DNA of 40,399 nt, taken from positions 1 to 40,399 of the IMG/VR virus record IMGVR_UViG_3300035698_005305, one strand, 5' to 3'. The stretch comes from a virus. A program made the position numbers and the translations under genes. A model generated the notes under the pieces. It was not told the origin of the DNA and did not search any database. It saw only the letters and a list, made by a program, of their open reading frames with translations. Of the stretch, positions 9,252 to 15,784 are shown piece after piece (the first letter of the stretch is position 1; each line of letters opens with the position of its first letter).

Positions 9252-10085
9252 TTAACCGCCCATCGTTTCATCTTTTGGTATTCCGAGTGTACCAACCGCA
9301 TCAGAACGCCATCTATCGATCTTTGCTTGCGCTAATGCTATTTTTTGTTGGATTTCTATTTCCATATCATAAAAGTCTTGAATTTTATCATCAACATCCA
9401 CAAATGTCCAAGATGCACCCTCTTGAGTGATTGATAACCGTTCGCCATAATCTTCTAATTTATTTGAAGAAGTCGCGACATAGTTACATATTCCAAAACC
9501 ACAATTACCGAAAGCATCTAATAGATCCAATAGATCTAACATACTCTGACCGCCATAAATCGGTGTGCTTAATGCATTCATATAAGCAAGAATCAACGCA
9601 TCAACACCCGTAGATTCCAATAATTGCGCAGTGTAAATATTTAATTGTGCTTCAATCGCATCTACTTGTTCTGTAATCCAGTTTTGAATCATCTGTTGAA
9701 TTCCACCTTTACAAATATATAATTCGAACATTTCAAAATCCGTTTGTGCTGATGCTTTTTGTGGTGCGCTCAAAAACGAAAGTATATCATTACTAGGATC
9801 GAATAATTTATTTACTAATGTTTCACAAGCAAATGCTACTCTACAAAAATCAGAAGTCTCGTTTCTATCGATGTTTATCAATTTGAATAATTCATCTAAT
9901 TGTGCCAAAATAACATCCAGTGCCGCTTCGATAACAAGATATATCAAATGGTTTGTGCGATTAATTGTACTTTTAAATACATTCAACGCCAATAACGGAG
10001 CCGTGATTGTGCTTTCTATTATACTAACTAATGCAGTATATTCGGCTTTTAGTATATTGCAAAATAAAACTTCCGGTCCAGCCAT
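9252..10085 (-). CDS. Uncharacterised baseplate-region protein (277 aa)
   Basis: I do not recognise this protein. It is mostly helical, with a hydrophobic N-terminal third (residues 1-65, ending LDVILAQLDELFKLI), scattered Cys residues (C9, several between 80 and 125, and CGFGIC near 195), and a C-terminal amphipathic helix (DFYDMEIEIQQKIALAQAKIDRW) ending in Gly-rich DETMGG. It is preceded by AAAGGAG and lies 11 bases after the upstream gene. Position between the spike gene and gp25 suggests a baseplate or spike-associated virion protein. The even number of Cys and hydrophobic helices could also suit a protein near the membrane-contacting tip; this is inference. Confidence 0.6.
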   Translation of the reverse strand: MAGPEVLFCNILKAEYTALVSIIESTITAPLLALNVFKSTINRTNHLIYLVIEAALDVILAQLDELFKLINIDRNETSDFCRVAFACETLVNKLFDPSNDILSFLSAPQKASAQTDFEMFELYICKGGIQQMIQNWITEQVDAIEAQLNIYTAQLLESTGVDALILAYMNALSTPIYGGQSMLDLLDLLDAFGNCGFGICNYVATSSNKLEDYGERLSITQEGASWTFVDVDDKIQDFYDMEIEIQQKIALAQAKIDRWRSDAVGTLGIPKDETMGG

Positions 10086-10096
10086 TAAGCTCTCCT

Positions 10097-11353
10097 TTAA
10101 AATCGTTCAAATACTATATCTCTTTCAGTACCTAATACTGGTATAGAAACATAAATCGCGTTTATACCAGACGCACTTGTACATATATTTATACTTGTTG
10201 CGCATGTCATCATTGCAGACGCACCAAATGAATCAAGTGGTGAATTGTGTTCGGGTGTTATTCCCGACATAGGAACCGCGGATGAAGACATATTAGAATA
10301 GAAATCCGCCGATAAAGTATCTATATTTGGTTCAAATGTAGATGATATACTTGTAAAATTCGAATTCATATTCGAAATCGATGCACTTGTTAATAAATTT
10401 TCTGGTGTATCCGGCATCGCGGCGGCACTCACAACATCTATTAACGAAAGATCTATTCCTTCCATGGCACCATTATTAAGTATTGATATCGCAGACGTAT
10501 TCACACACGCAGTATTCATATAAAATTCATTACCGTTAAATAATGGTTGACAATCCGTTGGTGTTACTGTTGGTTGTCCAGCAGTATCGATATCATCAGA
10601 AAGAGCTTGTAAATTAGCAGTGTTCGCTTCACCATTCGCATCTATAATCCCAGTTAACCCCAAACTATCTAACATATCAGCTGGAATAGAATTACCACCA
10701 CGAGGCCAATTTAGAATATCGACAAAAATCCAGAAAGGAAATGTCATTCCCGTAAATACGCCCGTTGTTGGAATTGCTGTTCCTGTAGAAACAATAGGTG
10801 GTATAAAATTACCAATCAATCCCATGAAAATATAATTAGATAACATCTCATAATAATCATCCGGACCTTGCATATAACCAGCCGCCGCTAATGCGAAAAA
10901 TGTAGCCCAACAAGGAATACCCAACGCAGGCATTACTGGAAATAATGCCACTCCACTCCCAGTTAAAGTCGCGGGCGCGATTGATGATTTTATTTTAACA
11001 TCCATGGGTGCATTTAACCATTTTCCAATTTCGATAAACAATTTAGCGTGTATTTCCGGTGACATCGGAATTGGCATTGATGATTTTACCGCATTAACTA
11101 ATGCATCTTTTAAATCATCCTTATCTGGTATTTTTACATCGATATTACTAAACGCAACACCCGGAACCGGAGTTGGAGCAGTCGCGACCACACCAATTGA
11201 GGGATAAATTGGTAATAATAATGTCAGCTTTTGTATATTCATATACATAAAAACGGCATACGCAATACCCGTATAATATCCCTCGATAGGATCTGGATTT
11301 AATGCTACTTGCGCCGCGATATTAAATTTCAAAAGAGTACTCAATATAATCAT
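10097..11353 (-). CDS. Uncharacterised hydrophobic structural protein next to the spike gene (418 aa)
   Basis: The frame stays open further upstream to 11458, but the start is placed at the ATG at 11353 because AAGGAA precedes it and the longer version would overlap the end of the spike gene. The protein begins MIILSTLLKFNIAAQ and is rich in Ala, Pro, Ile and Met. It has hydrophobic stretches near residues 20-60 and 140-215 (including WATFFALAAAGYM and PFWIFVDILNW), and a Ser/Thr/Asn-rich C-terminal half. No family is recognised. It lies directly downstream of the gp5-like spike gene and upstream of another unknown, so a role in the central spike or hub, perhaps a membrane-active ejected protein, is possible but unproven. 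Confidence 0.6.
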   Translation of the reverse strand: MIILSTLLKFNIAAQVALNPDPIEGYYTGIAYAVFMYMNIQKLTLLLPIYPSIGVVATAPTPVPGVAFSNIDVKIPDKDDLKDALVNAVKSSMPIPMSPEIHAKLFIEIGKWLNAPMDVKIKSSIAPATLTGSGVALFPVMPALGIPCWATFFALAAAGYMQGPDDYYEMLSNYIFMGLIGNFIPPIVSTGTAIPTTGVFTGMTFPFWIFVDILNWPRGGNSIPADMLDSLGLTGIIDANGEANTANLQALSDDIDTAGQPTVTPTDCQPLFNGNEFYMNTACVNTSAISILNNGAMEGIDLSLIDVVSAAAMPDTPENLLTSASISNMNSNFTSISSTFEPNIDTLSADFYSNMSSSAVPMSGITPEHNSPLDSFGASAMMTCATSINICTSASGINAIYVSIPVLGTERDIVFERF

Positions 11354-11364
11354 TTTCAAATTCC

Positions 11365-12240
11365 TTATGGTGTTTCCGATAAAAGGGTTGTGATTAGTGG
11401 TAATCCACCATGCACAGCTTGTGAAGCAGGATCGACCGGAAGTGCATTCGGAAACCAAAGTGGTCCTTGTGGGTGCTTAATATGAACGAACGCGCTACCT
11501 TTGAGTGTAGTATCAATAGATTCAACAGCGATGCTTGTAGTCGCTTCGTGAACAGCAGTAGTTCCTGCTTTAGTACCCAATGAAGTTGTCGCTTCGATGT
11601 CCGTAGAACCATTAGAATTCATTGTAATATCACCAGTGACGTTAATATCCAAATTACCTTTGATGTTCCATGTCACATCACCTGTGTCCGCCGGAGTGGT
11701 ATCTAAAGTGATATTACCGCTTTCGTCGATTGTAATAATTGCTCCACTCGCGTGTCTGTATGTTGTTAAATTTGTTTCTCTATTAATAGTTAAATATTCA
11801 CCCGCGTCGGTTTCGAATAAAATCATATTATTCGGGTAATTGGTACTCACTCCCGCGCTGAAGGAACTTAAATTACTGGTATTAAAAACTTTAGTTGTGT
11901 ATCTCGGAGAATGAAAATCACCTTGGTCGAAATACACTTTTACAATCGCGTCTATAGGCGGAACAACAAACGATCCCAACGTAGAACCGATAAATTGAAA
12001 ATCGGGAACCGCCCATGGAAGATCACCATCTGGAATTTCATCGCCAAACACACCATATACCCGTATTCTACATTTACCCTGTTGATCTGGATCATCATTA
12101 GCCACGATTTTTCCAGTATAAAATGACACCTCTGTTTTCTGTTTAACTCTGGATTCAATAAATTTCGACATAACATCGGCAATATCCGACCCCAATCTCT
12201 CTTTAATGAGGGAAATATCAAGTTTTTGTTCTTTTGACAT
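11365..12240 (-). CDS. 5: Central baseplate spike gp5-like (OB fold plus beta-helix, no lysozyme)
   Basis: A 291-residue protein. Residues ~40-120 (YTGKIVANDDPDQQGKCRIR...LPWAVPDFQFIGS...DAIVKVYFDQGD) are the gp5/VgrG OB-fold. Residues ~140-260 are alternating beta strands (ITIDESGNITLDTT, GNLDINVTGDITMNSNGST) of the triangular beta-helix needle. T4 gp5 (575 residues) has a lysozyme domain between these; here it is absent. The start is placed at the second Met (12240) because GGAGAATTGT directly precedes it; the longer frame would begin with a poor TTG. It is transcribed from a bidirectional late promoter 35 bases upstream. The product forms the membrane-piercing tip under the gp27-like hub. 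Confidence 0.85.
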   Translation of the reverse strand: MSKEQKLDISLIKERLGSDIADVMSKFIESRVKQKTEVSFYTGKIVANDDPDQQGKCRIRVYGVFGDEIPDGDLPWAVPDFQFIGSTLGSFVVPPIDAIVKVYFDQGDFHSPRYTTKVFNTSNLSSFSAGVSTNYPNNMILFETDAGEYLTINRETNLTTYRHASGAIITIDESGNITLDTTPADTGDVTWNIKGNLDINVTGDITMNSNGSTDIEATTSLGTKAGTTAVHEATTSIAVESIDTTLKGSAFVHIKHPQGPLWFPNALPVDPASQAVHGGLPLITTLLSETP

Positions 12241-12274
12241 ACAATTCTCCAATTAAAATATACCCATACTCAAA

Positions 12275-12286
12275 TATTTATAAATA
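12275..12286. promoter_or_regulatory. Bidirectional palindromic late promoter TATTTATAAATA
   Basis: A perfect palindrome gives TATAAATA on both strands (12279-12286 plus, 12275-12282 minus). It sits between divergent starts: the spike gene at 12240 (minus) and the tube-cap gene at 12323 (plus). It would drive both tail operons from one spot. Confidence 0.8.
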
Positions 12287-12322
12287 ATTATATATTGGGA
12301 AAATTGTAAACAGAGGTTCGTA

Positions 12323-13117
12323 ATGGCAAAGATACAAAAAAGACAAATGACTTTATTCGATCGCGTCGGTAGAGATGTCACACAGAAAAATAATTATACC
12401 ATAACAATAGGTACCAAACCAAAACCCAGAATCGTCGGTGTTATCACGAATGAATTCAGTTTTGATCTTGCGGCTCAATGGGAAACTATGCCCATTTTTA
12501 AAGCCCCCTTTCAAACATTAGAAGGTGCCGCAAATGTCCTCGGTTATAGTCCGACTGGAGCTGGTGTATTTACACGAAAATTCTATAAGGGTGGCTCGTA
12601 TTTCGAATTCAACGTTGAATTCAGAGTAGTTGATTGGAAAGGGGAATCCGGATCTAATGATGTCGTCGAAGCATCAAGAGGTTTAGCTTATTATATGCTT
12701 CCAGTGGTTCCGAGTTCAACACAACTATCTAACGCGGCACAACAAACAACTGGTATATTAGGAAATGCAGGAAAGGAAATAAAAAATACTATTTTTGATC
12801 GTGATAAAGAGTCCGTAGAAAAAGGTTCTGCTTTAATGGCTACTACAGCAAATGGAATCGAAGAATTAACAAATTTCGGTGTCAGTGCTGTGAGAGTCCG
12901 TGTCGGTAACTTTTGGGATGGCGATTTGGTTCTTGAAAATATAAGTGTTAAATATTCCCGCGAAATAGTAGCATCTGGTCCTTTGTATGGTGATTTTTCT
13001 GTTAAAATGTCAACACGCGATATCCCACAAAGAGACGAACTAGAAAATCCTAAATTTGGTGTCATAGGATTCAGAAATACATTAAAAAGAACTTCTGTTG
13101 TTCAGTCAAAAGGATAA
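12323..13117 (+). CDS. Baseplate tail-tube cap protein, gp48/gp54-like
   Basis: A 264-residue protein. It opens MAKIQKRQMTLFDRVGRDV, and the C-terminal third (FWDGDLVLENISVKYSREI...GDFSVKMSTRDIPQRDEL) follows the tube-like beta pattern of T4 gp48 and gp54, the proteins that sit on the hub and start tube polymerisation. The middle (GILGNAGKEIKNTIFDRD) is helical linker. It is the first gene of the plus-strand tail operon, followed 3 bases later by gp53. Which of gp48 or gp54 it corresponds to cannot be told by eye, and only one such gene is seen here; a tube paralogue on the other strand may fill the second role. Confidence 0.55.
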   Translation: MAKIQKRQMTLFDRVGRDVTQKNNYTITIGTKPKPRIVGVITNEFSFDLAAQWETMPIFKAPFQTLEGAANVLGYSPTGAGVFTRKFYKGGSYFEFNVEFRVVDWKGESGSNDVVEASRGLAYYMLPVVPSSTQLSNAAQQTTGILGNAGKEIKNTIFDRDKESVEKGSALMATTANGIEELTNFGVSAVRVRVGNFWDGDLVLENISVKYSREIVASGPLYGDFSVKMSTRDIPQRDELENPKFGVIGFRNTLKRTSVVQSKG

Positions 13118-13120
13118 ATT

Positions 13121-13438
13121 ATGGCAATCGACCGTTTTAATAGAACAAAATTCATACAAAAAAATCTCATTAATGGTATAAAAGAATGTGATCTTCCGTT
13201 TAATGGATTCAAGGATTTTAATTTTAAACGTCCAATGATTCCATATATAATAGTACAAGAAGACATTCAACGACCAGAACTATTGAGCTATAAACTATAT
13301 CAGAAAATAAATTATTGGTGGATTATCATGAAAGTCAATAATATAGAAGATATTTGGAATGATTTAGAAATCGGTCAAGAAATACTATTGCCCGATACAA
13401 ATGATATTGAAGAATTTTACCGTACAACAAAGAAATAG
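13121..13438 (+). CDS. 53: Baseplate wedge subunit gp53-like (LysM-like)
   Basis: A 105-residue protein with a short N-terminal arm and the pattern ELLSYKLYQKINYWWIIMKVNN...WNDLEIGQEILLPD (residues ~45-92). This is the LysM-type fold shared by T4 gp53 and P2 gpX, which clamps neighbouring wedges together. T4 gp53 is longer (196). It begins 3 bases after the previous stop and is followed by the gp27-like hub gene after 10 bases, so it is probably co-translated with both. Confidence 0.75.
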   Translation: MAIDRFNRTKFIQKNLINGIKECDLPFNGFKDFNFKRPMIPYIIVQEDIQRPELLSYKLYQKINYWWIIMKVNNIEDIWNDLEIGQEILLPDTNDIEEFYRTTKK

Positions 13439-13448
13439 AGTATAATTT

Positions 13449-14699
13449 ATGGCGCAAGATCCAAAAAGAATAGAAGGTATCGATGTCTCACAGTCAATGT
13501 TGCAGTATCTCTGCAAAATGACCATTAATAATGTCGATGTTTTTCCGAAAAGTGTGTTATCTATCCAATTAAAAGAATGGATTTTTGATCTGATCCCGCG
13601 TCTCGATATTGTATTAATAGACGATGGTAAATTGTTTGATAAATATCCATTCGCAGAAAATAATAAAATAGAACTAATTGTCGGATTAAATAAAGAAGAA
13701 GACGAAATAATAAATACGACATTTTCGATCTATGATTATGAAGTCGCGAATACCGGAGACAATCAAATTCAGAGTAGTATTATTCGAATTATGGCTGTAT
13801 TAGAAAACACCACTTTATTTTCTCCACAATACAGCAGAGCATTCAAATCTGTAAATTCTACTGATGTGGTACAAGAGATTGCATCCGAAGTCGGTTTTGA
13901 GTCAGATATACGATTGAAAATGAATGATTCCATGACTTGGTTACAATGTTATCAAAATAATAAAGATTTTTTAGGAACTATTCTTGAGAAATCTTATAAT
14001 AAAGCAAACGATTGTACTTTTTGTTATACGGGTCGCGATAAAAAAATGGTTTTTACCACTCTACAAACAGAAATAGCAAAAAAGGTTAAATTCACTGCGT
14101 TTTTTGATTCAAAAGAAATAACATATACACAACCAAAATTCACCACCAATCAAAAAGATAAAGAATCCGATCAAGAAGTTATTTATTATAACACATTTAG
14201 ATATGTTAATCTTGGTGGATCTATTAATAGAAATATTGGTTATGGCGCGCAAATAGATTATTATGATATGGACGAACATCAAACATCAGAAATATTATCT
14301 GATATACATTCGATGTCCACACATTCTAATAAATCCAAAGATAACGTCGAAACTCTTAGTTTTCAAAAATGTGGTGGTCATCTAAATGCTAATATGCACT
14401 CTAATTATATGACAGCTGACATACAAAATAAATATTTAAAAGAAGAGTTCTTTTCTTCTTATGTAATGTTAACCACAAAACCAAGAAGTGATGTCAATCT
14501 TTTTGATAAAGTTCAATTGGTTTTGCCAACACAAGACGGTTCAACTAATGATGGAGTACATTCCGGTGAATATATCATAGGTGGTATGTCACACGAAACA
14601 TCTAACGATGGTCTTTACTACGTTAATATCTTTTTGTTTAGAAATGGTATTAATGCGGGTGAAGCATTAGGAGAAGAAGCAGAAACGAATCTTTCATAA
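13449..14699 (+). CDS. 27: Baseplate hub protein gp27-like
   Basis: A 416-residue protein, similar in length to T4 gp27 (391). An early beta domain (MTINNVDVFPKSVLSIQLKE...DIVLIDDGKLFDKYPF) is followed by SVNSTDVVQEIASEVGFE and SMTWLQCYQNNKDFLGTILE. The latter reads like the hub/late-control-D pattern in which a helix after a WLQ motif packs against the spike. The C-terminal region ends in Gly/Glu-rich residues. It would form the trimeric hub linking spike gp5 to the tube. Neighbouring gp53 and gp26-like genes support this. The identity is by pattern and context only. Confidence 0.7.
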   Translation: MAQDPKRIEGIDVSQSMLQYLCKMTINNVDVFPKSVLSIQLKEWIFDLIPRLDIVLIDDGKLFDKYPFAENNKIELIVGLNKEEDEIINTTFSIYDYEVANTGDNQIQSSIIRIMAVLENTTLFSPQYSRAFKSVNSTDVVQEIASEVGFESDIRLKMNDSMTWLQCYQNNKDFLGTILEKSYNKANDCTFCYTGRDKKMVFTTLQTEIAKKVKFTAFFDSKEITYTQPKFTTNQKDKESDQEVIYYNTFRYVNLGGSINRNIGYGAQIDYYDMDEHQTSEILSDIHSMSTHSNKSKDNVETLSFQKCGGHLNANMHSNYMTADIQNKYLKEEFFSSYVMLTTKPRSDVNLFDKVQLVLPTQDGSTNDGVHSGEYIIGGMSHETSNDGLYYVNIFLFRNGINAGEALGEEAETNLS

Positions 14700-14702
14700 A
14701 TA
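14695..14702 (+). promoter_or_regulatory. Variant late promoter (CATAAATA) before the gp26-like gene
   Basis: CATAAATA overlaps the hub gene stop codon, 32 bases before the next ATG, the same geometry as the exact late promoters elsewhere in this window. The first base differs from TATAAATA. Confidence 0.45.
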
Positions 14703-14734
14703 CAGATATATAACATTTTTTAAGGAGAATTGAT

Positions 14735-15568
14735 ATGAAAATGGTAGATCCCGCTGAAACCAGCGAAATGCAGGAAATTAACTCAAAAGAAACTGTTGCA
14801 AAAAAAGTCCCCCGCGCTAAACCTTTGGGTGTATCCCCAACGGATGGATTTTTCCCGATTGATGGAATTCCAAGTAAATACAAATTATACCCAGAAGGTA
14901 CTAAATTACACGCGCGACCACTAAAAGTACTCGAACTCAAGACACTCGCTACTCTTAATGAAAATAACGTGAATCTTGTTATTAATGATGTTCTTTCAAA
15001 AGCCGTTAAAGGGCTTCCTATCGACGATCTCATAGTTGCTGACAAACTCTATCTTATCTTCTGGTTAAGAGCATACACGTACAAAGACAGTGGTTATGTT
15101 ATTGATTTTGATTGCTCTGAATGTGACACAAAATCTAACTATGAATTTTCATTAGATTGTCTTAACATCAATGACATCAAAGATAATTATGATATATCCA
15201 AAGAGATCGTTCTCAAAAAGTCCGGAGATACTATTAAAATCGGTCAACTTTTGATAAAAGATGAAAACAATGTACAAAATTTCATCACAAAACACAGAAA
15301 TTCTTTAATGAAATTCAATGAAGAATTATTAGGCATCGCAAACCTAATAACCGAAATTAATGGTGAAGAGTTGAGTATGTTGTTGAAATATGAATATATC
15401 GTCAAACTCGATCCAATAGATTACCTTTTCATTGAGAGTTATATCAAAAAATATGAAATCGGCATCGATCCAATAATGGATGTAAAGTGCAAAACATGTG
15501 GAGGGACTGCGCCTGTGGCGGTTACGTTTCGTAGCGAGTTCTTTATTCCCACAGTTGATGTTGAATGA
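14735..15568 (+). CDS. 26: Baseplate hub assembly protein, gp26-like, with four-Cys zinc-site pattern
   Basis: A 277-residue protein preceded by AAGGAG. The mid region (KLHARPLKVLELKTLATLNE...LIVADKLYLIFWLRAYTYKDSGY) resembles the T4 baseplate gp26/phage chaperone-like family. Two CxxC pairs, C127/C130 and C252/C255, would form a zinc ribbon-like site; the segment between them is helical. T4 gp26 (208) is shorter. The gene overlaps the next small ORF by 11 bases in a different frame, an arrangement common to hub and tail-assembly chaperone pairs. The role is inferred as hub assembly before the tape measure and tube. Confidence 0.6.
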   Translation: MKMVDPAETSEMQEINSKETVAKKVPRAKPLGVSPTDGFFPIDGIPSKYKLYPEGTKLHARPLKVLELKTLATLNENNVNLVINDVLSKAVKGLPIDDLIVADKLYLIFWLRAYTYKDSGYVIDFDCSECDTKSNYEFSLDCLNINDIKDNYDISKEIVLKKSGDTIKIGQLLIKDENNVQNFITKHRNSLMKFNEELLGIANLITEINGEELSMLLKYEYIVKLDPIDYLFIESYIKKYEIGIDPIMDVKCKTCGGTAPVAVTFRSEFFIPTVDVE

Positions 15569-15737
15569 TATATTAGAAATTCAATTTGTTTTATCTCTAA
15601 AATGTAACATACCACCAGATGATAATATGGACTTTTTTACTGTTTATTGGTTTTATGAAAGATACATTGCCCACAAACAAGAAACTGATCCTGTTAGCGT
15701 CGCTGGTAATAATTTGTCTCAAATGATGACTGGGTAA
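15558..15737 (+). CDS. Small overlapping ORF, possible hub or tail assembly chaperone (59 aa)
   Basis: The frame stays open from 15498, but ATG at 15558 is the sensible start because it lies in the short overlap with the gp26-like stop (TGA at 15566-15568). This gives MLNDILEIQFVLSLKC, then YWFYERYIAHKQETD and a polar end. It has no clear ribosome site of its own, so it would depend on translational coupling or on a frameshift from the upstream frame; no classical slippery heptamer is seen. Such short helical proteins before a tape measure are typical of assembly chaperones. T4 gp51 has a hub-assembly role but is much longer, and no specific match is claimed. Confidence 0.55.
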   Translation: MLNDILEIQFVLSLKCNIPPDDNMDFFTVYWFYERYIAHKQETDPVSVAGNNLSQMMTG

Positions 15738-15745
15738 TCTAATAT

Positions 15746-15753
15746 TATAAATA
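15746..15753 (+). promoter_or_regulatory. T4-type late promoter for the tape measure gene
   Basis: Exact TATAAATA on the plus strand, 31 bases before the ATG at 15785, with AAGGA between them. It lies just after the small ORF stop. Confidence 0.7.
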
Positions 15754-15784
15754 GTTAAAACGATAAAACTAAGGACTATATATA

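Noticed and set aside
1629-10193. Further TATAAATA words on the minus strand inside genes (1629-1636, 2509-2516, 10186-10193)
   Set aside because: Exact matches but within coding sequence of an AT-rich genome. The one at 10186 is about 100 bases before a gene and could act, but I do not list these as promoters.
11354-11458. Extended start of the 418-residue protein at 11458
   Set aside because: It would overlap the spike gene end, while ATG 11353 has AAGGAA at good spacing.
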